The notes beneath the pieces are model-generated. The model saw only the letters and a program-made list of their open reading frames with translations. It made no database searches and had not been told where the DNA came from. A DNA stretch of 64,000 nt, from the NCBI GenBank assembly GCA_027625915.1, contig JANTQA010000029.1:1116001-1180000 (forward strand). The letters are read 5' to 3'. The translations under genes and the position numbers were made by a program. Shown in pieces: positions 1 through 13,088 of this stretch (within the stretch, counting starts at the first letter, position 1; the number at the start of each line of letters is the position of its first letter). The DNA is from Anaeramoeba flamelloides (taxonomy: Eukaryota; Metamonada; Anaeramoebidae).

Positions 1-760
1 TTTTTCTTTTTTAAAAAATGTTATCACAGCCTGTTATTAATTTGGATTTTATATCGCCGTTCCAAACCTACCATGAAAATTTATAAGAAATAGAAATTGG
101 ATTTCTATTATAAAAATTTAATTTGTTCAACAAACCGTAAAATGATTATGAAAGTTTTTCATAAACCGCAAAATTTTATAATAGAAGATTAAAAAGAAGT
201 TATCCATTTTTTGGTTCCTTTGGTTTTTGATTTGACAAAAAAATTAATAAAAAAACTTTAATTAATGTGGATCATCAATTTCCAAAATTGAAAAAATCAC
301 AGGTTTTTACAATTTAAAAACAAAGATCGAAAAATACTTTTCAAGTTTTAAGGGTTTCTGTGATTTCTGTGATTTCTGTGATTTCTTTTCATGAAATTTA
401 ATTTTTGTCTTTGTTTATTACAAAAAAAAAATTCATTGATGATATAAGAGAAATCGAGATTTTTATGATATGATAGAAATTGAATTTTCTATTTCATAAG
501 AAGACAATTTTATAATATACAACCAATCTCTATGTCTTGTGTTTTTTATGGTAGGGTTGTAACGACTGTATATACTTTTTATAGCACTTTCAACTTGTAA
601 AACACACGTATGGCATACTTATCAAGTGCTATTATAAAAAGATTCTTATTCTGGTAAACGTGCAATAATATATTTTAAATTTTCAAAAGTCCAATCGGTA
701 AATGAGAAATAAAATAAATGTAAAACTTAATGATGAGAAAAAATGAAAACAAAAACTTAC
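1..760. other. Left edge: probable intron of the 761-2183 gene, with a decayed repeat
   Basis: No exon could be recognised here on either strand. The minus-strand gene to the right ends at a clear GTAAGT donor at 760, so this stretch is best read as its intron, continuing past the window edge. Bases about 50-420 resemble 38820-39180 at low identity (shared words include CCATGAAAATTT and CGAAAAATACTT), so a decayed dispersed repeat is present. A short (TTTCTGTGA)3 repeat lies near 355-385, and a hairpin with nine-base arms (ATAGCACTT/AAGTGCTAT) near 580-632. Confidence 0.4.
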
Positions 761-2183
761 TTTCGTTAACTGAATTGACCATTATTGATAATTTACGAAC
801 ACAACACGGTGGCAAATTTGTGCCGCGAAATAAATAATTAAAATCACATCTTAAAGTATGATTTTTACACCCGATCCATAAATGTCCATTTCGCTGATGA
901 GACACACCCATATAAATAATCCCAGATTGATCAAGCTTTACAATTTTTTTATATTTAAGTCTTCTTCTCATTGAATTTCTTGTTTTCAAGAAAAAAGGGA
1001 TTACCCCAGTTGTCGAAGACGAAAGTAATGATGACAATGGTACAAGTGAGGAAAGTGTATGAGATTTCCAATTGCTTTTAAAACCATAGCAAACGTTTGA
1101 GAAATCAATCAGCCTTATCTTATCTTTACTTAATTTGAAAAAAAAATCTTGCTTTTCGTTTTGATACAAATAAGGTTTCCAATTTCCTAAACTCTTTGAA
1201 ATCATTGAAGTTCTAAAAATGAAACTTGACGTTAATAAATCACAAGCTTTCTATTTGGTTTCGAATTCAAAATAAGAACAGAAAAATGAAAAATGAAAAA
1301 CGAAAAATAAGAACAGAAAAGATAAAAAAGGAGTAATTAAAAAAAAAACAAAAGAAAACAAATTTGAATTGAAACAAAGAGAATAAAAAGTTTTTTAAAA
1401 ATTGACCAAAGAATTGTCTGCAAACAAAAAGGAAATACTTACTGGCCACCCGTTTCTCACTTTTTGAAAATTGTTACAGTCGTTTTGTGGGTAATAGTGT
1501 GGCATTGCGTGCTTTTCAATTGTTTCGACATGTGAGTCTTGCTTCCAATCTTTGAATGCGGGCTGGTATTCATAGGGGAACCAAGAATCTAAAGAGAGGA
1601 CATCAATTAGTTGGTTGAATTCAAAAATGTCCAGCAAATTCCTCAACAGGACCCTCTTCCCACCCTTCGTTTTGAATTGGAGCATTTTTATCTGTTGACC
1701 ATTGCTGAGTGTATCGTTCAGGATACTCATGTATTGGAAACCGTCTTCAATAAAAATCGCATAGGGTGTTTTGATCGTTTCACGATACCAATCTGAATCC
1801 ACTTGGTAGTCGAGGACAATCAAATTGAGATCAGGGTCGAATTCTTGTAATACTTTGAGACAATCAAAATATTTCAAATGGTTGTGTGGCTTAATATACG
1901 TTGTTTTGTGTCTTTTGAGAATTACAAACGTGATTAGATCAGTTAGCTTCGGCAGATTGTGAATTTCATCTTCTGTTATTTCCTCTTCCAGATCAGAATC
2001 GTTTTCCGTTTCCGTTTCCGTTTCAGTTTTTGTGTAGGGCTTTATTTTCATTTTCAAGTTTTCTTCATTATTCACACTTGAGTTTTTTCTTGCAGAGTAA
2101 TGAAAAAAAAAGTAGAGTAAAGACACAATTAAGATTAGAGCAAAGAGTTTTTGTTTTGAAACTAATTGCTTTTTATTTTCCAT
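761..2183 (-). CDS. Type II membrane protein, 5' part; possible LicD/glycosyltransferase-like enzyme
   Basis: Exon 1 runs 2183-1443 and begins with ATG. It encodes a short basic N-terminus, one membrane segment (residues about 12-30, LFALILIVSLLYFFF), a TETETE/acidic linker and a soluble lumenal region rich in Trp and Tyr. This is the usual layout of Golgi type II enzymes. It ends at a GTAAGT donor (1442) in phase 0. The next coding block, about 1193-761, is open and ends at another GTAAGT donor (760). Joining at the AG at 1195-1194 keeps frame; the better looking acceptor at 1214-1213 (TTTCATTTTTAG) would not, so the junction is uncertain. The second block carries the motif GTNLPPCCVRKL. I associate a similar LPPCC motif with eukaryotic LicD/W02B3.4-like proteins, but this is from memory and weak. 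Later exons, where a catalytic motif would be expected, are outside the window. Confidence 0.5.
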
Positions 2184-4312
2184 CTTGAAAACAATTGACA
2201 AAAAAATGAATTGAGGTTTGTGTTTTATTCTAATTTTTTACAGTTTTTTTCGGAATTTGAACTTTTTAAAGTTATAAAATGGTGAAAAGTATTTGGATAT
2301 ACAGGTACTAAAGATCTAATACAATACTATCGCAAAAAGCGAGATAGAAGCTAAAATATTGTTATGTTGAAAAATACCTTACTCTTTTTATTGAACCTTT
2401 AAAAGATCTTTCAAAAAAAAGCAATTAGATACCAAAATAAATGCTCATTCGGAAAAACAAGACAATTGAGATCACTTTTCACTTGAAATAATGATCTTAG
2501 GAGCACAAATTTGTTTCAAACACTACAATTTCCAAATTCAAAGTTTGGTTAATATAAAGAATCACTGTTTAAAATTCAAAGTTTTGGAAATTTAAATGGG
2601 AAGAAATTTTCGAAAAATATCTTTTTTTTAATCAGATTTTCATTTAGGATTTTATTCTTACAAAGTTGAACGAATATCAAAAATCAAAAACTACCAAACA
2701 AATAAATGGAGATCACAAATTACCATTGTTGAAAAAAAGTGAAATAGGAAAAAAGTGAAACTAGGTTTTCAATTGGGAACACTAATAGATAATGAAAAGT
2801 AAGATCAATTAAAAAAAGAATAAATAAAGAAATAAAGACATATTGAAGTGTTCAACACAATTTCCGTTATTTTAAGACTGTCCCTTGGTATGGACTTTTC
2901 TCTGAATGTTCAATTATTAAAAATTTGTTCAAAAAATTGACTATTTTTGAGATCTCCAAAACAACACCCAAAAATTTCAATAGGAAAGTAGATTTAAATT
3001 GTTTTTGTTGATTTGATTGGAAAATAATAAAATGGATTATTCTTTGAAGTTAATTTGTTTCTTCTTTTAATTGATTTTACTTTTCATTTACAGTAATGTT
3101 CCCAATTAAAAACATTGTTTTACTTTTTTCCTATTTCACTTTTTTTCCAAAATGGTTACAATCTATTTCTCAAGAGAACTCTTAAGATTTAATTTTCGAA
3201 AATAATTGGAAAGTGAAGCGAATATTATTTCGTATTTATTTCGCAAAAACAAAATAAATACAAACTTATTTTCTGAAAGAAATTTGTTAATTAAATTATC
3301 TGTTTAAGAAATTTCTTACTTTCAAGATGGAAGCTGAATCCTTCAAATTGGAGAGTAACTCTTCTGTAATTTTTTTTTTACAAAGGTAATAGAAAACTTA
3401 AATTTCTCAAGAATACAATTAAACCATTGAAATAAACCCATTCGTCGACTTTAGTGAAATAACCTCTCATTTTGAATAAGAAGGTAGTTTTTTTCCCCTT
3501 AAATTTTTCAGTCAAAAGATCTTACCCTTTTTTGTTGTATTTTAGGTTCAAAAATAGAAAAAGCAAAATTTGCAAAAGATTTTTATTTTTTTTGAAATAT
3601 CGCTTTTAAAAATTGGTAAGAGTTTGTTAGGACAAATATCATTGAGATTTTTTAAATCTTTTTTTAGTAATAGAAGAAAAATAAATCTAATATTGTATCC
3701 TTGAAGATCGAGCAAAAAATTGGTCATTTATTGTATTATCTACAAATAGTTATTAAATTTCTTGAAATTTAAAAGATCAGAAATATTCGATTACAAATAT
3801 TAAGAATGCAACCAACTTACTGTTAGTATTAATTCAGTTACTAGATAATATTTATTCTTAATTGTTATTATTTGAATAAGTTTGTTATATTGAAAATATT
3901 TAAAATTTTTAGAAATAATATTAAAGATTAATTTATATTTTTAAATTTTGGGTTATTATCTAAATACAAAATAAAAATAAACCTAGATGCTTTTTCTACT
4001 CAAGAGTTTTAATTGAATGAAAAAAATATCAAAAATGATAAACTTTAAGCAAAATAACAACGTTTGTATGAAAAATTTTTTGAATTTTTTTTAAATTAAA
4101 AAAAAAAAATCATTTCAAAATATTGATAAAGAATAAATTTTAATAAAAAAATAAAATATAATAATTAATAAATCGTAGAAATAGAAAGTATTAAAATAAT
4201 TATAAGAATAATTAAACAAAATTTTCTTCATATTTTACTAATAAGGAAAAATAAAATCATTAATTTAAAAAAAATGAGAAATTTCTCAAGAAAGAGATTG
4301 TATGATCCAAAG
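2184..4312. other. Gene-free spacer
   Basis: Very AT-rich spacer between the 5' end of the membrane protein gene and the 3' end of VPS26. Apart from the inverted-repeat element at 2721-3158 I see no coding sequence, RNA gene or clear signal. Confidence 0.6.
2721..3158. mobile_element. Inverted-repeat element, AACCATTGTGGAAAAA family, copy 1
   Basis: The left end (TACCATTGTTGAAAAAAAG) and the right end read in reverse (TAACCATTTTGGAAAAAAAG) form terminal inverted repeats. The pairing continues inward for about 100 bases (GTGAAATAGGAAAAAAGT, then TTGGGAACA, then GAAAAGTAARATCAATTAAAA). The middle contains TTGACTATTTTTGAGATCTCCAAAAC, also present in the relatives at 29491-29917 (reversed), 31590-31965 and 44475-44625. 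No protein is encoded. It looks like a non-autonomous DNA transposon (MITE); superfamily not assigned. Confidence 0.75.
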
Positions 4313-6887
4313 TTACTTATCTTCAATTTTTGGGATAGATTTTCTATAAAAAATGATTTCGTTTTGTTTGAAATACCTTTTTTCTCTTTCGTCAATCAAA
4401 AACAGTGTAAGGTAGTATCTTATGGAAAATCGTTTAGCAATTTTACGATAAGTTGGTGATATTTTTAAATTCTCTAAAAAGAAACGAACGGGGATCGATT
4501 CACCTTTAACTGGAGCACCGTCCATCACTTCAAAGGTACACATTGTTTGTTTTTCTGTAAATGTTTCTTCACTTGCCCGGAAGATTTCTCGTTTGATAAT
4601 TGCAATTTGCATGTGCTTCAAATTGATTTTGGCCAGATAATAATTAATTCTTCCCAAAATTACATCATTTAAATGGTATGCAGACTTTGGGAAGGTGAAA
4701 TCAATATGCAAAAAGTCTTCAATTCCAACCTCCATTTTGATTGGCACAGATTTTGGTATCTTTGTGTCAAGATTCATGACACAAAATTCCTTTTCTTGTT
4801 TGATATTTACGGCGTAATTTCTTTTGATTGTCACCTTGACATAATAACGAATGCTTGTGTTGATGCCGTCATAGCTTTCTTGTGGCATATTGAATTCTGG
4901 GAACGAAAATTGCCATTTACGATCAGATAATGTTCCCGCAGTTGCTAATTTTTTGACAGAAGAAACTAGATCAATGTTTGCACTACTATCAAGACTTGAT
5001 TCTAATTTTGGTTTTTTTTGTTTTGTTTTTTTTGATTTTTTGTTTTGTTTGTTTTTAAAAATTCAAGTTTGTATAATAAAAAGAAAAACAATTCAGTTCA
5101 GAATTCATTAACAGCAAAAGTGCTTGAAGAAAATTTTAAAATACTGATTATTAAAAAGTAAATTGGCACGCTATAAAAATTAGAAGAAGAAAAATACTCA
5201 ATTCAATCAAAACATATTCCTTATGGAAAACATTCCCACCCTTGAGAGTGTTTAGTTATTGTGTTATTTTATAATCACTTCTCAAAAAGAATTCTCATTC
5301 TGAAGAAATTGGATAAATAAATTACTCCTTTCAAAGTTAAAATCAACAACAATAAAAAAAAAAGTTTCAAATGGATTTTTGAATGAAAATATTAAAAAAA
5401 AAAATGATTTTAAGGGATTTTTCAACACGACAAGAATAGCACAAAAATTGTAGTCACTTTTTTTACTTAACAACACTTTTTTTATTTTTGAAATTGTTCA
5501 ATTTTGAAAGGAATTACAAGATCAACAATTCAACAACTTTCAATTTAAAAGTTTTTACAAATCAAACTTTAAAAAACATGTAATTTGTACAACTTTCCAA
5601 TTTTTGGTTTTCATAAAAAGAGTTTGAGGTTATTGAAAGTATACAAATATTTTTCTTTTCGAGAACTTTCAAAATTTTAATTAAAATTTAAAATGTTATC
5701 TTTGGTTAATTATTATTTTTTTACCCTTTTTTGGCTTCTAAAAGTTTGTATCAAGTATTTGAAATTTGAAAGAATTTCAGAGACATACTGATAAATTACA
5801 ATTTATGTTTGGAAATTTTATTGATTTTCCTTTTTGAAATTTTTATGCTCAAGCTTTGAATAAAACATTTTATGAAGTCAAGTGTTAAACAACTCTGTAA
5901 AATTAGTTGTTCTTCAAAATATCCTTTGTCCTATACTGTTTGATAAGAAACAGTTCGAAGATTTATAAAAATGGAAATTGAACTAAAAATTTATTGAAAT
6001 TTATCAGTAAATCTTGCAGACTGTCTGGCTGAAAGTTCAAAAAAGTCTTGAAAGTGTTTGTATGGATTGTGCTATTCTTGTCGTGAAGTACAAGTCCCAA
6101 ATTTGAAAACATTTCAAACTTGTAAAAGTAACTGAAAACAATATTTAGAACAACTTGGGAAATCGTTTTGTGTTTAAATATTTGAAATGGAAACTATGAA
6201 ATATTAAAATCAAATTTTGGATGAATCTTAGAAATGTAAAAAATGGTTTGAAAATTATTGGAATTCTGATAAATTCGCCGTTTTTTTAGGAAAGAAATCC
6301 CCAGTGGATAAATTTAACTGAGATTATTGAACTCTTTCAAGAGTTGTTTTGATCAACAATTTCACAGTTTTCACGTGGAAATGTAGTCCTTAAGTGTCTA
6401 AAAATTTTACAGTAGATGGACCTTCAAAAGACAGTTTTTCTTCGTCGGATTTAAAAGGTTTGAGAACAAGTTGAGAAAAAAAAAGTACCAAACTATTGTT
6501 AATTCATTCCAGAAAAACATTAAATGTTGAGGTTCATCGATTTTGTTTTTGATTTAAACAATTAAAAATTATCTAGTTTTTGTCAAATCAAAAAAAAAGA
6601 AGAAAAAAAAAGTAAAATGATTCTTTAAAAACAAAAGAAAGAAGATGTTATTTTTTAAAGTTACCTAATACACCACAGAGTTTAAGCTCAATTCCAATGT
6701 GTTCTAATTTTTTTCTTTTTTTTGTTGCTCGAATTTCAACAACACCAGAGATTGTATCCTTCGATGAATAAACATACAAATTTTTCTTTTTTTTGTTCCT
6801 CTTGACTACTTTTATGGAACGATCTTGGACATTTGTTAACTCAACCCCAATTGTACAAACACCTTTTGATGAAAAAAAAGAAGACAT
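4313..6887 (-). CDS. VPS26: Retromer subunit VPS26
   Basis: Two exons, 6887-6665 and 5001-4313, join to 303 residues; the phase fits exactly (G|GTAACT donor, AATTAG acceptor, the split codon being GAA). VPS26 is the arrestin-fold subunit of retromer, which recycles receptors from endosomes to the Golgi or plasma membrane. The first exon gives the N-terminal arrestin half (EHIGIELK, where the family has EHQGIKIE). The second carries strongly conserved family blocks: IKMEVGIEDFLHIDF, SAYHLNDVILGRI, VMDGAPVKGESIPVR, TPTYR-like SPTYRKIAKRFSIRYYL, and DEREKRYFKQNEI near the C-terminus. These fit VPS26A/B better than the VPS26C (DSCR3) branch. Length is close to the usual 300-330. The 1663-base intron holds no recognisable gene. 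The start is the only ATG that gives a normal family N-terminus. Confidence 0.95.
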
Positions 6888-9800
6888 TTTCTGAAAAGAA
6901 TAAAAAATGAAAAAATAATTACCGATGATAATTATTAAGGTTGCACTATTATTTACTATTTGTTGTAAAATAAATTGAATAAAATATTTATTCAGCTTTT
7001 ACAAGAACTTATTTTCGGAAGAGTCTGATAATGATTCTATTTTTGCAATTTTTAGAATCTCAAAATTTACTATTTGGAATCATAAGATTAAAATGATCTG
7101 AATGGAATAAGTTTGTATCAACATTTCCTACTTTTTAAAGTACCTTTGATGAATAATTTTTCAAAAACAATAAAAATCATTTCATTCTGATTACTATGCA
7201 ACCAAATATTGACTTTTAAATTTGGTACCAAAACTCTATTACAAAAAAAAAAGATTCTTTTGATTCCCTTTAAAATTAAAATAATTTTTTAATTAGGAAT
7301 AAACATAAAAACATTAACATTTTTTAGAAAAGTGATTAAAAATTTCTTGTGTCACAAGTTGAAAAACTTCAAATATTTTTTTTTTTTACATTTTATTGAT
7401 TTCTCTTACTTTTAAGGACTATTTTGAAATTTAACAAATTTTCTTAAATTATTTTGATCCAATCTCATTTCAATTGTGATGGGATCTTCAGAGAAAATTT
7501 TCCCCAATTTTGATCAAAAAATCATTTTATGTGTATTTTGTTGATGAAAAATTCACAAGAAATTTTTTGATGAATAAAACTTGAACAACTTATAATGGGA
7601 AAGCGAGAATGAAAAAGAAGAACAATCTCAATTTTCTCGGCCTGAAAAGAGAATCTAATTTCAAGAACAATCAATAAAAGAATCTCACTTCCAAAAATAA
7701 TAAGTCTAAGAGTTTTAACTTTGGTTACTTGAATTGTTCAATTCCCTCTTCAAATCATAATGATCCTTATAAAAAATTTGTAATTGTCTCTTTTTTTTTT
7801 TGTTCTTCATTCTATTTGTATTGTTATTGGATTAAAGTTCCCAAGAAATCTTTCAAGGATATTACAAATAAAAATTATTCTAAAAAGTTTTGAAAAATGT
7901 TGTTTTCTGGTTTTCCAAAAAATTCAAAAAAAAAAAAAAATTACTGAAAATTTTGAAAAATTTATTTAACTAATTGTTTAGCCGTACTGGCCAGTAGCCT
8001 TATATAAAATACATCATTTTGTCCAGTAACGATTAATTTATCTTTTAAAAATAATATTATCTAAAACTTCAAAATCTTCAAGAAAATTGTAGATTGAAAA
8101 CATTAAATTTGATATTACTATTCAATAAAAAAATTGACAACTATAAAAAAATAACAAATTTGTTTTTATTGTGAAATAGTAGTCAAAGTTAACGTTTTAC
8201 AAATATTTTTTGAAAAATTTTTTGTTAATTTGAAAACAAAAACCAAACCCATCAACATAATTAACTAATAGAATCAAAATATAATTAAAATCATCACCTA
8301 AATAACAATAAAAGTATGCCATACTTTCAAAATTTGAATTTTAATTGCAAACCAAAGTAAAAGTGACTTTTTTCAATTTTTTTTTTCTAAGGATTTCATA
8401 TCTTGTGAAAAATGCTTGAAATTTTTAACAATAGATATTAAATTCCATTTTTCGAATTTCCAATTTTATTTTTTGATTGATAGGTGGACAATAACTAAAA
8501 AAATCATTGAAAAAATTTCTATTTCAATACCCTCTTACAATTAAAACTGCTTATATATATATTTTTTTTTCCATTTTAAAATTGTTTTATTAACATTTAA
8601 AACAAAGATATAGTTTTTCCGAATACAAAAAACTATATAAAATAATATACATGTGGTATAGAAGTGTTTTAAATGTTGAAAGTATTATAAAATTTGAAAG
8701 AAACATATATAAATATTAATAACGTCATATATAACATGTTATAAAATAATGAACAAATTTTCAAAGATTTTTTTTGTTATAAAAGGTGTTATAAATTTTA
8801 TTTATATGTTCCATCTCTGTTATTAGAAATAAAATATGCTATATAATGTGTTAAAAATTAAATATATTGAAAAAAAAAAAAAAATCACATAATAAAAAAA
8901 TACACAATATATCTTGTTAAAAATAGTATCATCATTAAAAAATCATGGTAAAAAAATGTTCTAAATTGTAAAATTATCATTAAAAAACAGTTTTTAAACT
9001 AATTGTAATTAGAAATATTTTCAATTTAATTATTTTTTTTTTAAAGATATTTTACAATTCAATAATTTATTTCAAAATTTGTTATATTTTAAAATAATCC
9101 AAATTTAGAACAATATAAAAAGGTTATAATACTTTTTTTTTTTTTTTAAAAATCACAATATAAATGTGATTTTTGTTCGAAAGAGTTATCTGATTGTTCT
9201 AAAATTATTTTTTAATTTGATATAATGTTCAAAAAAAAATATGACAAGAAAATTTGCTTAAATATGAAAAAAAATCTGATTTGAATTAATAATTTAAATA
9301 TTTTGAAAATTTCAATTGTTAAAATTATCCTTATTACAATAATATTAATAGTTTTCAATATCTAAATTATAACATTTTTTTTAATGATTAATCAAAAGAA
9401 TTATCTCAAAAAAAAAAAAAAAAACTAACGATTTATCTTAATATTTATTAGAATCTAGACGAGTTATTGTATTATATAACTGTTGTAAATGAAAATAAAG
9501 GATTAAAAATTTTCATAATCTATCAATAAAATGATTTTAATTACTTTTATAATCCCTTAAAAATGGAAAAAAAAAAATGATCTCTCTGAAAATAATATAC
9601 TTTTCTAGATTTCTTAGTCAATTAGATTTTTTTCGTACTTCTCTTAAACAAAATTTGTAAGTAGAGACTATAACCAATATAATTTTTTTAAAAATTTTAC
9701 CCTATTACCGTGAAGTATTGTTCCCTTAAATCCATTATTTTACACTTAAATTTCCTTAAATTTTATTAAAGGAAAAGAACATCTAGAGTGCAATTTTCAC

Positions 9801-10116
9801 TTGATCTTTTACCATTAAAAACAAAAAATAAAACAATTTTTTATTTTTATTTTTATTGTGAACTAGACTCTTAAAAAGTTAATATTTAAGGAATGGAACT
9901 TTTCAAAACAAACAATTAAAGAAAATTATGCGTGAGTTGTGATTTATGAAAAAGACTTTACCTACATGTGTATCATAATAAACAATTATTATTTTAAAAT
10001 ATACTATCTTGTCTTGTAATTTAAAATCAAATAAAAATATAACAAAAAAAAAAAACAAAAACAATGTCAAAAAAAAACTGAAACATAAAAAAAAATAAAA
10101 AACCAATATCTATTGA
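6888..10116. other. Long AT-rich spacer without genes
   Basis: About 3.2 kb between VPS26 and NDC1. It is extremely A/T-rich with many homopolymer runs. Bases about 7015-7230 resemble 43020-43200 (ACTATTTGGAATCATAA and ATTTTTCAAAAA words in the same order), suggesting a decayed dispersed repeat. Open frames here are short and low in complexity; I see no gene. Confidence 0.6.
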
Positions 10117-12189
10117 TTATTCTTCAAAATTAATAAAGCTTTCAAGTTTTTCTGTATGGGAAGGGATAAATTCAAATTGTTCTAAATAATCATACATTGA
10201 TGTCACAATTTGGTAAATTGTTGTTCTGAGTATATCAATTATCATCAATGGCTTTTCTGGATCATCTATATCTACATTTAAATATCTTTCGGTTTGTATT
10301 AAGCTTTCAATTAGCCATTCGATGATGGAAACGATATTGCCCTGTAGTAATCCTAAATGGTCTTCTTCAATGGAAACCGACACGAATTGGGACAGAGTTT
10401 CAGCTGCCCAAATAAAGATCTGCCAATTATAAAAAACATCATTATCATCTTCATCGCCATCATCGTCGTCGTTGTCGTCGTCGTTTTTCTCATTGTTGCC
10501 GTTGTCATCGTCATCATCTTGATCAAATTTATTTTTATTTTTCATAAACTGCAAATATTTTCTTTTTTTTTGATCTTTTAATTTTTCTTTATTTTTCTTT
10601 TTTTGAGAAATAATTAACCAATTTCGAAAAGAATCGAGTATTGGCCAGTCTGGTAATAACTTTCTAATTATTAATCTTATTTGGATCGAAGATAACTTTT
10701 TCCAAATTTGATAAAAAAATCTCAGGGGTTGCTCAATTTCATCAAAATTGTTATTATAATCGTCTTCATTAAGAATTTTTTGTAATTGTCTTTTTTTGTT
10801 GGTGTTTTTTTTATTTTTGGATGTCATTGACGAACGTAAATGGAGATTTTTATATTGGCTTTCGTCGTTCAATTGCAAATATTTGGAAGAAAAATTGTTT
10901 TGATAATTATTGGGGTTTCTGTTTTTCTTAATGTCAATGAATGAATAAGAATTTGAGGAGTTTGTTGATCCAATTTCTGAAAGAATGTTTTCAAGAAGGA
11001 TCGAGATCTCTTCGATACACACTTGAAAGATGGATGTCCAAGTTCTGCCAGAATCCTCTTCAAAAATGATTTTCCTATTTTCGCTATCGGAATATGCAAG
11101 GTCATGCAAAGTTCTAAAGGCGACGTGTCTGGCCCAAGGATCATTTTCGCGTTTTAAAAAATGGAAGAAGGGCTTATTGTTGGAGGTAATCAAGAGGCCA
11201 GGTGTTTGTGTCAGAGGCGGCCATCTCGCAGTGAAGATAATTTTAATCACGGCAACGGAAATGTTTATTAAAAAGATAATCCAATAGGTCATCAAGACTT
11301 TGTCAAATAAATTGACACTCATTTGCTCGTCGATATATGATCTCAGAATTGCAAGCGAAAAAATTGACGACGGCAGTATGACTGCAAACAGAACGAGGCC
11401 CATGAAAAAGATCACCAAGTAAATAACCAATTCGCGGATTGATCGTTTGAGAATCGGGCGAACACATTGCTTGATCCGAAAGAATCTTGGCTTCTCGACA
11501 GAGGGGAATTCTAAAAAAAAAGTGGATCCCTTGTGCAGGTAATATAACCATATGAGAACAGAAATTGACACACAGTACCAGACGTTGATCCATTGCAAAT
11601 TATGAATAACATTCTCGTTTTCAACCGTGGTTACCATAATTTCATTCTCGCTCCAAACGTTTGGTGAGCAAGCTTTCCAAAACAGCCTTGAGCAAAGAAC
11701 ACAAAAAAAGAGAAACACTAATAAAATTGGCTTGTGTGTTGGCGCAAAATGCCAATAGATCTTTTTAAAAAATGCCTCTGGTTTTTTCATGAGCAATGGT
11801 GTTAAACAGATCCGGACGATCCTTAATAATAAAAAATAAAGCAACAAAAATAATCCAAACAGGAAAACAGTTTTGAATTGTAAAATGCCTGAAAAAAAGT
11901 GGTCTACTTGGTTTGAAATCAAGACATTCAGTATAAAGAGAAAAATGAAGACGAGGAAACTTATAGCAATTGAAATCACAAAGCTGTCCAGAAATCTTTT
12001 CGACTCCTGGACTTTTAAGAGTTGTAAAAACATTTGTCCTGCAGACTCGTTCCCATAATTCCTTTGTTGGTATCCCGTTCCTTGCTTTGACTGGTTCATT
12101 AACGCCTCGCGGTGTCTTGCCAAATTTCGGTGTGTCAGTCGATTGTTTGTCCTCAACTGATCGTTGTCTAAAAAAATACGTGTGTTCAT
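10117..12189 (-). CDS. NDC1: NDC1-like transmembrane nucleoporin
   Basis: A single 690-residue open frame with no sign of introns. NDC1 is a membrane nucleoporin that anchors the pore complex and, in fungi, the spindle pole body. Six hydrophobic segments lie at about residues 69-91, 106-126, 154-172, 200-218, 253-276 and 298-319, as expected. After the sixth comes the family's conserved region: residues about 331-390 contain GLLITSNNKPFF, then HVAFRTLHDLAYSD, NRKIIFEEDSG and TWTSIFQVCIEEI. These correspond to the LAFQDLxxLS...RR...F...W...CL pattern of animal NDC1. The cytoplasmic half is interrupted by Asn/Lys-rich stretches and an Asp tract near residues 555-583, then continues with helical sequence. 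Length matches animal NDC1 (about 670). Assignment rests on topology plus this one region. Confidence 0.8.
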   Translation of the reverse strand: MNTRIFLDNDQLRTNNRLTHRNLARHREALMNQSKQGTGYQQRNYGNESAGQMFLQLLKVQESKRFLDSFVISIAISFLVFIFLFILNVLISNQVDHFFSGILQFKTVFLFGLFLLLYFLLLRIVRICLTPLLMKKPEAFFKKIYWHFAPTHKPILLVFLFFCVLCSRLFWKACSPNVWSENEIMVTTVENENVIHNLQWINVWYCVSISVLIWLYYLHKGSTFFLEFPSVEKPRFFRIKQCVRPILKRSIRELVIYLVIFFMGLVLFAVILPSSIFSLAILRSYIDEQMSVNLFDKVLMTYWIIFLINISVAVIKIIFTARWPPLTQTPGLLITSNNKPFFHFLKRENDPWARHVAFRTLHDLAYSDSENRKIIFEEDSGRTWTSIFQVCIEEISILLENILSEIGSTNSSNSYSFIDIKKNRNPNNYQNNFSSKYLQLNDESQYKNLHLRSSMTSKNKKNTNKKRQLQKILNEDDYNNNFDEIEQPLRFFYQIWKKLSSIQIRLIIRKLLPDWPILDSFRNWLIISQKKKNKEKLKDQKKRKYLQFMKNKNKFDQDDDDDNGNNEKNDDDNDDDDGDEDDNDVFYNWQIFIWAAETLSQFVSVSIEEDHLGLLQGNIVSIIEWLIESLIQTERYLNVDIDDPEKPLMIIDILRTTIYQIVTSMYDYLEQFEFIPSHTEKLESFINFEE

Positions 12190-13018
12190 TTGGGTGTGAA
12201 TATTTTGAAGTTATTTGTGCACTTGTTGATTTTTTTTCTTGTTTTTTGTTTTTTGTTTTTTGTTTTTATGAAAGTTATTCAAAAAATAAAAAAATGATTT
12301 CTTAAAAGTGAACACATGTGTGGAAATATAAGTGGTATTTAATCTCATGTTATAATATGTTAAAAATTTCATGATTTTTCAAAGGTCTTTTGTTGAAATT
12401 TTGTGAAAAGTTGTTAGAAATTTATTTTTATGAAAATCTATAAGAAGATCAATTTGGTTCCAAAATAATTGAACAAACCATATTTTTTCAGATTTTCTTT
12501 TGCTTAAGAGTAGCCTCCTGTTCGAGATTCAAATTTAATTTTCTTTTTTTTTGGTGCTTTCTGTTGAGAATGTACAAGACTTCACTATTAAAATACGAGT
12601 AAAACCATGGGATAATATATGAGTTCTATATGATTCAAAATTCTAAATAAATCCAATAATAAAATAGTACTACAGTTCGAGGACTTTTTAGCTCATACTC
12701 AAAGATCATTTGTGTGTAAAAAAGAATTATAATAAGGCAGGAAAAATAATTAATAATGCAAAAAATAGATTGTATGTAGACTATCTTTTTTTTTTTTTTT
12801 CACATCAACAATAATCTAAAAAAAAAAGAATATTTACGAGATTTTTGAATTGTTACTTAAAAAAAATATTATATTTGAACCTTATTTGGTTAATTAAAGT
12901 GTGCTTTTGTAAAGTGTACATACTATAAAAGTTTATCTCATAAATAACAAAAGATGAATTTTTTTTTTTTATTGTAAATTAAGGGAGGAGTTTAGAATTC
13001 CTCTTTTGTGCCGTTTGG

Positions 13019-13088
13019 TTTTTTTTAATTTGAGAAATAAACAGTAAATTTTTGAAATTTTCGGTTTATTTCTCAAATTAAAAAAAAT
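13019..13088. repeat. About 70-base hairpin module
   Basis: Near-perfect palindrome: TTTTTTTTAATTTGAGAAATAAAC on the left pairs with GTTTATTTCTCAAATTAAAA on the right, with a short loop. A diverged copy lies 440 bases downstream (13458-13528). Related copies are at 22926-23004, 40980-41047, 41266-41342, 44745-44812, 45005-45083 and 32803-32882, several framed by TAGGTTTTTTT and AAAAAACCTA. Confidence 0.75.

Noticed and set aside
1267-1449. 60-residue minus-strand frame rich in Phe between the first two exons
   Set aside because: It is intron sequence read through from the GTAAGT donor at 1442.
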